Shown piece by piece: positions 24,181-32,516 of a stretch of DNA of 40,035 bases. The notes under the pieces are model-generated. The model was given only the letters and a program-made list of their open reading frames with translations. It made no database searches and was not told where the DNA came from. The DNA lies in NCBI GenBank assembly GCA_016288755.1, contig JAEELE010000070.1, positions 1 through 40,035 on the forward strand. The letters are read 5' to 3'. The stretch's first letter is position 1; each line of letters begins with the position of its first letter. This stretch comes from Oscillospiraceae bacterium (GTDB lineage: Bacteria; Bacillota; Clostridia; Oscillospirales; Ruminococcaceae). Both the position numbers and the translations under genes were made by a program.

Positions 24181-26529
24181 CTACATCCCTCCTGTGAGCA
24201 GTCCGATCAGATGCACCAGCAGCGCCGCGATCCATGCGACCGCACACTGCCAGACAGCGACCGCCGCTGCCCATTTTGTGCCGAGCTCGCGCTTCACCGC
24301 CGCGATCGCCGCGACGCAGGGCGTATAGAGCAGCGAGAACACCAGCAGGCACGCTGCCGAAAGCGCGGTCATCGACGCGGTCACGCCGCCGCTGTAGAGG
24401 ATCTCCAGCGTGGAAACGACGCTCTCCTTTGCCATGAAGCCGCTGACGAGCGCGACCAGAATCCGCCAGTCGCCGAGCCCGACCGGGCGCATGATCGGTG
24501 CGAACAGCCCCGCGGCAGCCGCCAGAATGCTCTGCTCCGCATCCTCGACCATGTGCAGATGCAGATCGAAGCGCTGCAAAAACCACACCGCGACCGTCGC
24601 GATCAGAATGACCGAGAACGCCCGCTGCAGAAAGTCCTTTGCCTTCTCCCAGAGCAGCTGCGCGACATTGCGCAGACCCGGCAGACGGTAATTCGGCAGC
24701 TCCATCACAAAGGGCACTGCCTCGCCCTTGAAGAGCGTCCCCTTATAGAACACCGCCGCGAGAATGCCGGTCACGATGCCGAGCAGATAGAGCCCGACCA
24801 TGATCAGCCCGCCGCGTCCCGGGAAGAACGCACTGACGAAAAACGCATAGATCGGCAGCTTTGCCGTGCAGCTCATGAAGGGCGTCAGCAAAATCGTCAT
24901 TTTGCGGTCGCGGTTGCTTGGCAGCGTGCGCGTTGCCATGACCGCGGGCACCGAGCAGCCGAAGCCGATCAGCAGCGGCACGATGCTCCGCCCCGAGAGC
25001 CCGATCCTGCGCAGCAGCTTATCCATGAAGAACGCGACACGCGCGATATAGCCGCTGTCCTCGAGCATCGAGAGGAAGAAGAACAGCGTCACGATGATCG
25101 GCAGGAAGCTCAGCACACTGCCCACGCCCGCGAAGATGCCGTCGATGATCAGGCTGTGTATGACGGGATTCGTGTCCGCGGCGGTCAGGGCGCTGTCTGT
25201 CCATGCGGTCAGCGCGTCGATGCCCGCCTCACAGAGCCCCTGCAGAAAGGCGCCGATCACATTGAAGGTCAGGAGGAACACCGCCGCCATGATCAGAATA
25301 AACATCGGAATGGCGGTGTATTTGCCGGTCAACACCCTGTCGATGCGGCGCGACCGGATATGCTCGCGGCTCTCGGTCGGCTTGGTCACCGCCTCGCTGC
25401 ACACGCGCATGATGTACGAAAAGCGCATGTCCGCGATCGCGGCGTTGCGGTCGAGCCCGCGCTCGCGCTCCATCTGCAGCACAAGGTGTTCGATCGCTTC
25501 GCGCTCGTTTTCGTCGAGATCAAGCTTCCGGATGATGTGGGGGTCGCCCTCGATGACCTTGCTCGCGGCAAACCGCAGCGGAAGCCCCGCACGCTCGGCG
25601 TGATCCTCGATCAGGTGAATGACGCTGTGGATGCAGCGGTGCACCGCGCCGCCGTTTTCGGATTTTTCGCAGTAATCCTGCGGCACCGGGCGCTCCTGAT
25701 TCTGCGCGATGTGCAGCGCGTGCGCGACCAGCTCGTCGACGCCCTCGTTTTTCGCCGCGGAGATCGGCACGACCGGCACGCCGAGCATCTGCTCCATGCG
25801 GTTGACGTCGATGCCGCCGCCGTTCGCACTGAGCTCATCCATCATGTTGAGCGCGACGACCGTCGGGATATCCATTTCGAGCAGCTGCATCGTCAGATAG
25901 AGATTGCGCTCGATGTTGGTGACGTCGACGATGTTGATGACCGCGTGCGGCTTTTCGTCGAGCACGAAATTGCGCGAGACGATCTCCTCGCGCGTATAGG
26001 GCGACATGGAATAGATGCCGGGCAGATCGGTGATGACGGTATCGGGGCAGCCCCTGATCGCGCCGTCCTTGCGGTCGACGGTGACGCCGGGGAAGTTGCC
26101 GACATGCTGCTTCGAGCCGGTCAGCCGGTTGAAGAGGGTGGTCTTGCCGCTGTTCTGGTTGCCGACCAGCGCGAATTTCAGCACGGTGCCCTCGGGGAGC
26201 GGGTCGCCGTCGCCCTTGGCGTGAAAGCGTCCGTCCTCGCCGAGACCGGGGTGCTCGGTCTTGCGGCGCGGGTTTTTCTTTGCCGCGGGCTTCTGCGCCT
26301 CGCCGATCGGCGTGACCTCGATCTGCGCGGCGTCGTCGAGACGGAGCGTGAGCTCGTAGCCGTGCAGCCGCAGCTCGACCGGGTCGCCCATCGGGGCATA
26401 TTTCACGACGGTGACCGCCGTACCGGGAATCAGTCCCATATCGAGGAAATGCTGCCGGAGTGCGCCGTCGCCGCCGAGCACCTCGATACGCGCAGACTGT
26501 CCGGGCTTGATCTCTCTGAGTGTGTCCAT
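24181..26529 (-). CDS. feoB: FeoA-FeoB fusion, ferrous iron transporter
   Basis: 782 residues. Residues 1-75 are a complete FeoA (SH3-like) domain, which is usually a separate protein. A basic linker (about 78-112) joins it to FeoB: G protein domain with G1 GNQNSGKT (123-130), G2 T150, G3 DLPG (168-171) and G4 NMMD (228-231), then a helical GDI-like region and a membrane domain with the two Gate segments (GSVLSFLPIIVTLFFFLSML; FGCSVPAVMATR, TPFMSCTAKLPIY). It imports Fe2+ across the cytoplasmic membrane. Own promoter at 26572-26600. I see no convincing Fur or DtxR box, though iron control is likely. Followed by the Cys-rich partner. Confidence 0.96.
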   Translation of the reverse strand: MDTLREIKPGQSARIEVLGGDGALRQHFLDMGLIPGTAVTVVKYAPMGDPVELRLHGYELTLRLDDAAQIEVTPIGEAQKPAAKKNPRRKTEHPGLGEDGRFHAKGDGDPLPEGTVLKFALVGNQNSGKTTLFNRLTGSKQHVGNFPGVTVDRKDGAIRGCPDTVITDLPGIYSMSPYTREEIVSRNFVLDEKPHAVINIVDVTNIERNLYLTMQLLEMDIPTVVALNMMDELSANGGGIDVNRMEQMLGVPVVPISAAKNEGVDELVAHALHIAQNQERPVPQDYCEKSENGGAVHRCIHSVIHLIEDHAERAGLPLRFAASKVIEGDPHIIRKLDLDENEREAIEHLVLQMERERGLDRNAAIADMRFSYIMRVCSEAVTKPTESREHIRSRRIDRVLTGKYTAIPMFILIMAAVFLLTFNVIGAFLQGLCEAGIDALTAWTDSALTAADTNPVIHSLIIDGIFAGVGSVLSFLPIIVTLFFFLSMLEDSGYIARVAFFMDKLLRRIGLSGRSIVPLLIGFGCSVPAVMATRTLPSNRDRKMTILLTPFMSCTAKLPIYAFFVSAFFPGRGGLIMVGLYLLGIVTGILAAVFYKGTLFKGEAVPFVMELPNYRLPGLRNVAQLLWEKAKDFLQRAFSVILIATVAVWFLQRFDLHLHMVEDAEQSILAAAAGLFAPIMRPVGLGDWRILVALVSGFMAKESVVSTLEILYSGGVTASMTALSAACLLVFSLLYTPCVAAIAAVKRELGTKWAAAVAVWQCAVAWIAALLVHLIGLLTGGM

Positions 26530-26571
26530 TTGGCTCTCCTTTGGCTCTGTTTGTCAATTCTAACTCCTGTT

Positions 26572-26600
26572 ATTGTATCACAACCGACGCAAAAAGTCAA
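26572..26600 (-). promoter_or_regulatory. Sigma-A promoter of feoB
   Basis: On the minus strand TTGACT (26595-26600), 17-nt spacer, TACAAT (26572-26577), about 43 nt before the ATG. Its -35 box is 17 bp from the -35 box of the divergent tRNA promoter. Each -35 region carries GCAAAAAGT (26589-26597 and 26629-26637). Confidence 0.8.
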
Positions 26601-26617
26601 CCTTTTCCGCACGGGTC

Positions 26618-26646
26618 TTGACAGAATTGCAAAAAGTTGGTACAAT
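26618..26646 (+). promoter_or_regulatory. Sigma-A promoter of tRNA-Leu
   Basis: TTGACA (26618-26623), 17-nt spacer, TACAAT (26641-26646), about 110 nt upstream of the mature tRNA 5' end. Confidence 0.8.
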
Positions 26647-26658
26647 AAAAAGGCGGCG

Positions 26659-26722
26659 GGAATGCGGAATGAAAGTGTCCGCGCAGAAATGACGGAACAA
26701 CACTTCTCACTCCTCACTTCTC
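26659..26722. repeat. Heptamer repeats between promoter and tRNA-Leu
   Basis: GGAATGC GGAATGA AA at 26659-26674 and the pyrimidine units ACTTCTC, ACTCCTC, ACTTCTC at 26702-26722, followed by a C/T-rich run to 26755. The element lies inside the predicted primary transcript, between the promoter and the mature tRNA. The two unit types are opposite-strand versions, as in the element at 30685-30804. Confidence 0.7.
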
Positions 26723-26766
26723 ACCAGACCTCCTCCCTCCTCCCCTCCCTCCCCCGCAAACCGTCT

Positions 26767-26848
26767 GCGCCTGTGGTGAAACTGGCAGACACGTTGGATT
26801 TAGGTTCCAATGTCGCAAGACGTGCAGGTTCAAGTCCTGTCAGGCGCA
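26767..26848 (+). tRNA. tRNA-Leu (anticodon UAG)
   Basis: An 82-nt class II tRNA. Acceptor GCGCCTG (26767-26773) pairs with CAGGCGC (26841-26847), discriminator A26848. D-arm TGGTGAAACTGGCA, anticodon stem TTGGA/TCCAA around loop TTTAGGT (anticodon TAG), a long variable arm (TGTCGCAAGACG) and T-arm with GGTTCAAGTCC. CCA is not encoded. It reads CUN leucine codons, chiefly CUA. Confidence 0.95.
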
Positions 26849-26857
26849 TTCCGAACG

Positions 26858-26890
26858 GGCATTCTCCCGGAAAAGGGGGGATGCCTTTTT
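26858..26890 (+). terminator. Rho-independent terminator after tRNA-Leu
   Basis: GGCATTCTCCC pairs with GGGGGGATGCC (two wobble pairs) around a short loop, followed immediately by TTTTT (26886-26890), 9 nt after the tRNA. Confidence 0.85.
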
Positions 26891-27000
26891 CTGTGCCCGC
26901 GCGCAAAACGCCCCGTGCTCTGCAAACGGTGCTGTGATACCGTATGCCGTGCGCCCTTGTCAGGCATTGCAGATTCCTTTGCGCCGGGCATGTGAAAATA

Positions 27001-27029
27001 TTGACATTTCCCGCATTTTGTGATATACT
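27001..27029 (+). promoter_or_regulatory. Sigma-A promoter of ileS, flanked by dyads
   Basis: TTGACA (27001-27006), 17-nt spacer, TATACT (27024-27029). The leader is about 45 nt, too short for a T-box. TTGACATTT (27001-27009) is repeated inverted at 27050-27058, and ATACTG/CAGTAT form a dyad over the -10 box (27025-27039). Confidence 0.8.
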
Positions 27030-27080
27030 GATACAGTATGCATTCCGCAAAATGTCAAGCAGAGAAAGGAAGCTGAAACT

Positions 27081-30000
27081 ATGCCCGCAAAACGCTATCA
27101 GCCGCTCGAGGGACGCCCGAATCTCCCGAAGATCCAGAGCGATATGCTCGCCGACTGGAAGGCAAGCGACGTCTTTGAGCGCTCCGTGCACAACGGTCAG
27201 ACCGAGGAGGTCGTCTTCTATGACGGTCCCCCCTTCCCGACCGGCATTCCGCACCACGGCACCGTGCTCGTCTCCTTCATCAAGGACCTGATCGCACGCT
27301 ACCACACCATGCGCGGCTATTCCGTCCCGCGCGTCTGGGGCTGGGACTGCCACGGTCTGCCCATCGAGACACAGGCGGAGAAGGCACTCGGCATCGACTC
27401 CAAGACCGAGATCGAGCGCTCCATCGGCATCGGCAAATTCAACGATGCCTGCCGCGACATCGTCTCGAAGAACAACGAGACCTGGCGCGAATACGTCGAC
27501 CAGATGGCACGCTGGGTCGATTACGACGGCGCCTACAAGACCATGAACCTCTCCTATATGGAGTCGGTCATGTGGGCGTTCAAGCAGTGCTATGACAAGG
27601 GGCTGATCTACCGCAACTACCGCGTCACGCCCTATTGCTGCCGCTGCGAGACCTCGCTGTCCATCTCCGATACCCGTGAGTCCGATTCCACCAGACCGCG
27701 GCAGGACAGATGGATCATCGCGAAATTCAAGACCGATGAGCAGTTCGACGGCAGACAGGTCTATTTCCTCGCATGGACCACGACCCCGTGGACGCTGCCC
27801 TCGAACCTCTGCCTCGCGGTCGGCGAGAATCTCGAATACGGCTATGTCGCAGTCGGCGACGAGGTGTTCATCGCCTGCACCGCGACGCTGAAGAGTTTCC
27901 CGAAGCTCTTCGGCAAGAAGCCGGAGATCCTGAAAACCGTGAAGGGCTCCGAGCTCGTCGGCAAGACCTATGAGCCGCTCTTCCCGTATTTTGCCGATAT
28001 GGCAAAGGAGGGCGCATTCAGAGTCGTCACGGCGGATTATGTCGGCGCCGATGAGGGTGTCGGCATTGTCCACACCGCACCGGCATTCGGTGAGGACGAC
28101 TACTGGACCTGCCGCAATCACAATATCCCGATGGTCAACCCGGTCGACGAGAAGGGGCACTTCACCAAGGAGGTCACCGATTTCTACGCCGCCGAGGACG
28201 CAAAGACCGTCATCGAGATGAACCCGACCGTCATCCGCTTTCTCTACGACAACGGCAAGGCGGTCGCGGACGGCACGATCGAGCACAACTATCCGCACTG
28301 CTGGCGCTGCCGCGAGCCGCTGATCTACAAGGCGATGGATGCGTGGTATCTCAGCATCGAAAAGCTCAAGGACAGACTGATCGAGCTCAACAACACGCAG
28401 GTCAACTGGGTGCCGGATTCGGTCAAGGATGCCCGCTTCGGCAAGTGGCTCGAGAACGCCCGCGACTGGAATATTTCGCGCAACCGCTACTGGTCGACGC
28501 CGATCCCGATCTGGGAGTGCCCGGACTGCGGCAAGCGCGTCGTGCTCGGCTCCCTCGACGAGATCGAGCAGCGCTCGGGCAAACGGCTCGACAACCTGCA
28601 CAGACAGTATGTCGACGAGATCACCTTCCCCTGCGAGTGCGGCGCGACGATGAAGCGCGTCCCCGAGGTGCTCGACTGCTGGTTTGAATCCGGCTGCGTG
28701 CTGTTTGCCCAGAAGCACTATCCCTTTGAGAACAAGGAGTGGTTTGAATCCCACTTCCCCTGCGATTTCATCGTCGAGTACACCGGTCAGATCCGCTGCT
28801 GGTTCTACTATCTGCATGTCATGGCGACCGCGCTCTTTGACCGCCCCGCGTTCAAGAACTGCGTCGTGCACGGCACGATTCTCGACGAGAACGGCAAGAA
28901 GCTCTCGAAGTCCAATCACAACTACACCGACCCGATGAAGCTGATGAAGGAATTCGGCACCGACGCCTTCCGCCTGTATCTGTTCCAGTCGAATGCGATG
29001 CTGGTCGGCGACCTGCGCTTCAAGGATTCCGGCATTCAGGAGATGCTGCAGACCTTCATTCTGCCGCTGTGGAATGCCGCGAGCTTCTTCATCACCTATG
29101 CGAACATCGACGGCTATCACCCCGAGACGCTCCCCGAGCCCGATTCCGACAATCAGCTCGACCAGTGGATCCTCGCGCTGCTGGCACAGACCGAGCAGAG
29201 CATCCGCACGAACATGGAGCAGTATGCGGTCAATCACTACACCGACAGCCTCGAGGCGCTCATGGACGGTCTGACCAACTGGTTCATCCGCCGCTCGCGC
29301 CGCCGCTTCTGGGGCAAGGACATGACCGCCGACAAGAAGAATGCGTATGATACGCTGCTCTATGTGCTGGTCAACACCTGCAAGCTCTTCGCGCCGGCAG
29401 CCCCGATCCTCTCGGATTATCTCTACCGCATCCTCACCGGCAGCGATTCGGTGCATCTCGCCGCATGGGCAGAGATTCCGGCGCGCTATCAGAATCCGAC
29501 GCTGCTCAAAGAGATCGGCATTGTGCGCGACGTCATTTCGCTCGCACACGCACTGCGCAACAAGAACAACATCAAGATCCGCCAGCCGCTCTCGACGCTG
29601 CGTGCCGCCCTCGCCTCGAAGGATGCCGCGGAGGTCGTCAGCCGCTTCACCGATATCATCGCCGACGAGACCAATGTCAAGGCGGTCTCCGTCGCGGATG
29701 ACGTCTCCGCGATCGCCGATGTGCAGTATGCACCGAACTTCAACGCGATCCGCGACAGCTACCGCGACCGCGTGCCGGTGCTCGTCAAGGCGATCAAGTC
29801 CGGCGCATTCCGCGTCACCGACGATGCCGCAATTCTGACGATCGACGGCAGCGAGGAGTCCTTCAGCCCCGATATCATCCTCGTCAACTATCAGGCGAAG
29901 GACGGCGGACACATCATGAGTGAGCACGGCATCGTCGTGTCGCTCGACCTGACGATCACCGACGCGCTCCGTGCAGAGGGCGTCGCCCGCGACATCGTCC

Positions 30001-30206
30001 GCAACATTCAGGATGCGAGAAAGCAGTCCGGGCTCGAGATTTCCGACCGCATCGTCATTCAGATCGGCGGTGCCTATCCGGCAGACTACCTCGACTATAT
30101 CTGCGGCGAGACGCTCGGCACGGTCGGCGCGGTCGCCCAGCCGCTGAGCAGCTTTGAGGTCGAGACCGAGAACGGCAGCGTGCAGATCGCGATCGCCAAG
30201 GCATAA
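27081..30206 (+). CDS. ileS: Isoleucyl-tRNA synthetase, type 2 (eukaryote-like) form
   Basis: 1041 residues, the length of type 2 IleRS (type 1 is about 930). It charges tRNA-Ile with isoleucine. Landmarks: YDGPPFPTGIPHHGT at about 47-61, where the class I HxGH motif reads H58-H59-G60-T61; WGWDCHGLPIE; an editing (CP1) domain with WTTTPWTLPSN; FESG/W-Y-Y region; KLSKS at 607-611; then a long helical C-terminal part. The Thr in place of the last motif His is noteworthy. Type 2 enzymes are usually less sensitive to mupirocin. AAAGGA site before ATG. The ybaK gene follows after 3 nt, so the two are co-transcribed. Confidence 0.97.
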   Translation: MPAKRYQPLEGRPNLPKIQSDMLADWKASDVFERSVHNGQTEEVVFYDGPPFPTGIPHHGTVLVSFIKDLIARYHTMRGYSVPRVWGWDCHGLPIETQAEKALGIDSKTEIERSIGIGKFNDACRDIVSKNNETWREYVDQMARWVDYDGAYKTMNLSYMESVMWAFKQCYDKGLIYRNYRVTPYCCRCETSLSISDTRESDSTRPRQDRWIIAKFKTDEQFDGRQVYFLAWTTTPWTLPSNLCLAVGENLEYGYVAVGDEVFIACTATLKSFPKLFGKKPEILKTVKGSELVGKTYEPLFPYFADMAKEGAFRVVTADYVGADEGVGIVHTAPAFGEDDYWTCRNHNIPMVNPVDEKGHFTKEVTDFYAAEDAKTVIEMNPTVIRFLYDNGKAVADGTIEHNYPHCWRCREPLIYKAMDAWYLSIEKLKDRLIELNNTQVNWVPDSVKDARFGKWLENARDWNISRNRYWSTPIPIWECPDCGKRVVLGSLDEIEQRSGKRLDNLHRQYVDEITFPCECGATMKRVPEVLDCWFESGCVLFAQKHYPFENKEWFESHFPCDFIVEYTGQIRCWFYYLHVMATALFDRPAFKNCVVHGTILDENGKKLSKSNHNYTDPMKLMKEFGTDAFRLYLFQSNAMLVGDLRFKDSGIQEMLQTFILPLWNAASFFITYANIDGYHPETLPEPDSDNQLDQWILALLAQTEQSIRTNMEQYAVNHYTDSLEALMDGLTNWFIRRSRRRFWGKDMTADKKNAYDTLLYVLVNTCKLFAPAAPILSDYLYRILTGSDSVHLAAWAEIPARYQNPTLLKEIGIVRDVISLAHALRNKNNIKIRQPLSTLRAALASKDAAEVVSRFTDIIADETNVKAVSVADDVSAIADVQYAPNFNAIRDSYRDRVPVLVKAIKSGAFRVTDDAAILTIDGSEESFSPDIILVNYQAKDGGHIMSEHGIVVSLDLTITDALRAEGVARDIVRNIQDARKQSGLEISDRIVIQIGGAYPADYLDYICGETLGTVGAVAQPLSSFEVETENGSVQIAIAKA

Positions 30207-30209
30207 GGC

Positions 30210-30686
30210 ATGGCAAAGCAGCAGAAAACCAATGCGATGCGCATTCTCGAGCAGAAAAAGCTCCCGCATACGGTGAATTTCTACGAGTGCAGCGAATTCA
30301 CCGATGCGGTGCACATCGCCGAAATGCTCGGGCAGGACCCGGAGCAGACCTTCAAAACGCTGATGTGCGTGGGAAAAAGCGGTGCGCATTACGCCTTTGT
30401 CATGCAGGGCACCGCGGAGATGGACCTGAGAAAGGCAGCTGCTGCGGCGGGCGAAAAATCCGTCGCGCTGCTGCCGGTGAAGGACATTCTCGCAGTCACC
30501 GGCTATATCCGCGGCGGCTGCACGGCGATCGGCATGAAGAAGGATTATCCGGTATTTCTCGATGAGACCGCGCTGCTCTATGACGAGATCATCGTCAGCG
30601 GCGGACGGCTCGGCACACAGATTTTTCTCAGCCCGGCGGTCTTTCTCGAAGCAACAAACGGCAAAACAGCAGATTTGCAAATGTGA
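30210..30686 (+). CDS. ybaK: Cys-tRNA(Pro) deacylase YbaK/EbsC family
   Basis: 158 residues, the full length of YbaK. Markers: TNAMRILEQKKLPH at the start, DPEQTFKTLM with the substrate-site Lys, LLPVKDIL, YIRGGCTAIGMKKDYPVFLDE and the C-terminal GGRLGTQIFLSP. It hydrolyses mischarged Cys-tRNA(Pro) or related aminoacyl-tRNAs in the cytosol, a quality-control task that fits its position 3 nt after ileS in the same transcript. Its stop codon lies at the first unit of a heptamer repeat element. Confidence 0.93.
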   Translation: MAKQQKTNAMRILEQKKLPHTVNFYECSEFTDAVHIAEMLGQDPEQTFKTLMCVGKSGAHYAFVMQGTAEMDLRKAAAAAGEKSVALLPVKDILAVTGYIRGGCTAIGMKKDYPVFLDETALLYDEIIVSGGRLGTQIFLSPAVFLEATNGKTADLQM

Positions 30687-30804
30687 AATGAGAAGTGAGG
30701 AATGAGAAATACGGAATGCGGAATAAAGCACCGCACCTCCTTCCTCATGAAACCGTTTCTCATTTCTCATTTCTAATTTCTCATTTCTAATTTCTAATTT
30801 CTAA
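30685..30804. repeat. Heptamer repeat element with inverted arms
   Basis: Left arm 30685-30726: six units (GAAATGA, GAAGTGA, GGAATGA, GAAATAC, GGAATGC, GGAATAA). A 29-bp centre. Right arm 30756-30804: seven units (TTTCTCA, TTTCTCA, TTTCTAA, TTTCTCA, TTTCTAA, TTTCTAA, TTTCTAA). The arms are of opposite strand type and can pair into a long imperfect hairpin. It fills the gap between ybaK and the AIM24-family gene. Confidence 0.85.
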
Positions 30805-30825
30805 ACGGAAAGGCAGGTTCTCATT

Positions 30826-31503
30826 ATGCAGTATCAAATCATCGGTCAGACAGTTCCGGCAGTGGAGGTCACGCTCCTGCGCGGCGAGTCCATGTTCACG
30901 CAGCGCGGCGGCATGATCTGGCAGACGGAGGGCATCACCATGAAGACGAACGCCCGCGGCGGCATCGGCAAGAGCCTCGCGAGAATGTTCACGGGCGAGT
31001 CGATCTTCATGTCCAGCTACACCGCGGAGGCGGACAATGCACGCATTGCCTTCGGCTCGACGGTCCCCGGCACGGTCGTCCCGGTCGACGTCGCAGCGAC
31101 CCCGCTGATCTGCCAGAAGGGCGCGTTCCTCTGCGCAGAGCAGACGGTCGATCTGAAGGCGGTCTTCACCAAGAAGCTCTCTGCGGGGTTCTTCGGCGGC
31201 GAGGGCTTTGTCCTCCAGCAGATCACGGGTGCGGGCATGGCATTCCTCGAGATCGACGGCGATATGGTCGAATACGACCTGCGTCAGGGCGAGGTCATGA
31301 AGGTCGACACAGGCAATGTGGTCGCGTTTTCTCCGACTGTGCAGTATGAGATCGAGACGGTGAAGGGGCTCGGGAATATCCTCCTCGGCGGCGAGGGGCT
31401 CTTCCTCACGCGCCTGACCGGTCCGGGGCGCATCATCCTCCAGACCCAGAACTTCAACGACTTCGCCGGCAAGATCATCGCGCTGGTGCCCAAGAGCAAC
31501 TGA
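30826..31503 (+). CDS. AIM24 / TIGR00266-family protein
   Basis: 225 residues of beta-rich sequence with the family's repeated Gly-rich strands: GGMIWQTEGITMKT, SLARMFTGESIFMSSYTAE, FGSTVPGTVVPVDV, QQITGAGMAFLEIDGD, LLGGEGLFLTRLTGPGRIILQT. The family folds as a trimeric double-stranded beta-helix-like protein. In bacteria the function is not settled; the yeast relative is a mitochondrial membrane-organisation protein. No signal peptide or membrane helix. It ends at a strong bidirectional terminator, and a repeat element separates it from ybaK. Confidence 0.92.
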   Translation: MQYQIIGQTVPAVEVTLLRGESMFTQRGGMIWQTEGITMKTNARGGIGKSLARMFTGESIFMSSYTAEADNARIAFGSTVPGTVVPVDVAATPLICQKGAFLCAEQTVDLKAVFTKKLSAGFFGGEGFVLQQITGAGMAFLEIDGDMVEYDLRQGEVMKVDTGNVVAFSPTVQYEIETVKGLGNILLGGEGLFLTRLTGPGRIILQTQNFNDFAGKIIALVPKSN

Positions 31504-31516
31504 TCCCATACATCAA

Positions 31517-31560
31517 AACGCCCGCACAGGTGCTGTCCTGCGCGGGCGTTCACTTTTTTT
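31517..31560. terminator. Bidirectional Rho-independent terminator
   Basis: AACGCCCGC (31517-31525) pairs with GCGGGCGTT (31542-31550), with an inner CAGG/CCTG, followed on the plus strand by a T-run at 31554-31560 and on the minus strand by TTTT. It serves the AIM24 gene and the convergent kinase gene ending at 31617. Confidence 0.9.
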
Positions 31561-31616
31561 GATGTACCTTCAGATAATTATCGTGGGGACGGAGCTCCCG
31601 AAATCATCCGGACATA

Positions 31617-32516
31617 TCATGCGCTGCGGAACCGCACCGTCAGCGTCAGCACATTTGCCTGCACGGCTGCGGAAACCGCTGCATTCTGGCGCTCGGCAAG
31701 CAGCCGCACGATATAGAGCCCGAGCCCGGCGCCCTGTCCGCCGCGTGCACGGTCGGCGCGGTAGCTGCGGTCAAAGAGCCGTTCGGGGTCGGGCACCTCG
31801 CCGGGCTGCACCGCATTCGCGAAGATGACCTCGGCAAAGCCGTCCTGCTGCGTGAGCCGCACCGTGAAGCTGCCGTGCGCATATTTGAGCACATTGCTCA
31901 GCAAATTGCCGAGCATCCGCTGCGTGAGCGCCGCATCTGCCTGCGCAAAGACCGCGCGCTCGGGCAGGTCGATCTCCGGTGTCAGCCCCTTCAGGCGGAT
32001 CGCCGCCTCGCTGTCGGCAAGGAGCTGCATCAGCTCGGCGGTCAGGCTGACGCGGCTGAGCGGCACGGGCGAGTGATCGCTCTCCAGCAGCGCCATCTCG
32101 AAGAAGTCGTCTGCCATGCGGCGGAGCAGGTCGCTCTTCTCGGTGCAGACGGCGAGCAGCGCTGCCGTTCGATCGCTGAGCGATGCATCCTGCACAGCGA
32201 GCTGTAAATTGCCCTGCAGTGCCGTCAGCGGCGTGCGCAGATCGTGCGCGATGTCCGAGACCGACTGCCGCAGATTCTGCTCTGCCTGCTGCTGCCGATT
32301 GCGCAGCGCCGACTGATACCGAAGATTCTCGTTGCAGGCAGAAGCGAGCGTTTCGAGCGCGCCGTTCATCAGCGTGACCGTCAGCTGCCGGTCGTAGCCG
32401 GGCTCGCGCGTCCGTTCAAGCTCCCTTGCCATGCCGCGAAGCTGGCGGCTCAGCAGCAGCAGATAGACAGTCAGCCCGGCGCAGAGCACGCCGAGCGCGA
32501 TCACAGCCGCGGTCAT
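31617..32516 (-). CDS. Sensor histidine kinase (two-component)
   Basis: 299 residues. One N-terminal transmembrane helix (about 3-23) and no sizeable extracellular domain, then a coiled linker, HisKA with H91 (SDIAHDLRTPLTAL), and HATPase with N box LLSNVLKYA and G box GQGAGLGLYIV. Such short single-helix kinases often sense membrane stress or depend on a partner transporter. None is adjacent here, so the signal is unknown. Its first codon overlaps the stop of the response regulator by 4 nt (ATGA), so they are a cognate pair. Confidence 0.93.
   Translation of the reverse strand: MTAAVIALGVLCAGLTVYLLLLSRQLRGMARELERTREPGYDRQLTVTLMNGALETLASACNENLRYQSALRNRQQQAEQNLRQSVSDIAHDLRTPLTALQGNLQLAVQDASLSDRTAALLAVCTEKSDLLRRMADDFFEMALLESDHSPVPLSRVSLTAELMQLLADSEAAIRLKGLTPEIDLPERAVFAQADAALTQRMLGNLLSNVLKYAHGSFTVRLTQQDGFAEVIFANAVQPGEVPDPERLFDRSYRADRARGGQGAGLGLYIVRLLAERQNAAVSAAVQANVLTLTVRFRSA

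Noticed and set aside
26767-26848. Coding frame across the tRNA (longer frames run through it)
   Set aside because: Clear class II tRNA folding; the overlapping frame is incidental.
27001-27080. T-box riboswitch upstream of ileS
   Set aside because: The leader is only about 45 nt, with no T-box sequence or terminator.
26721-30770. 1349-codon open frame on the minus strand opposite ileS and ybaK
   Set aside because: Same antisense effect; IleRS and YbaK are unmistakable on the plus strand.
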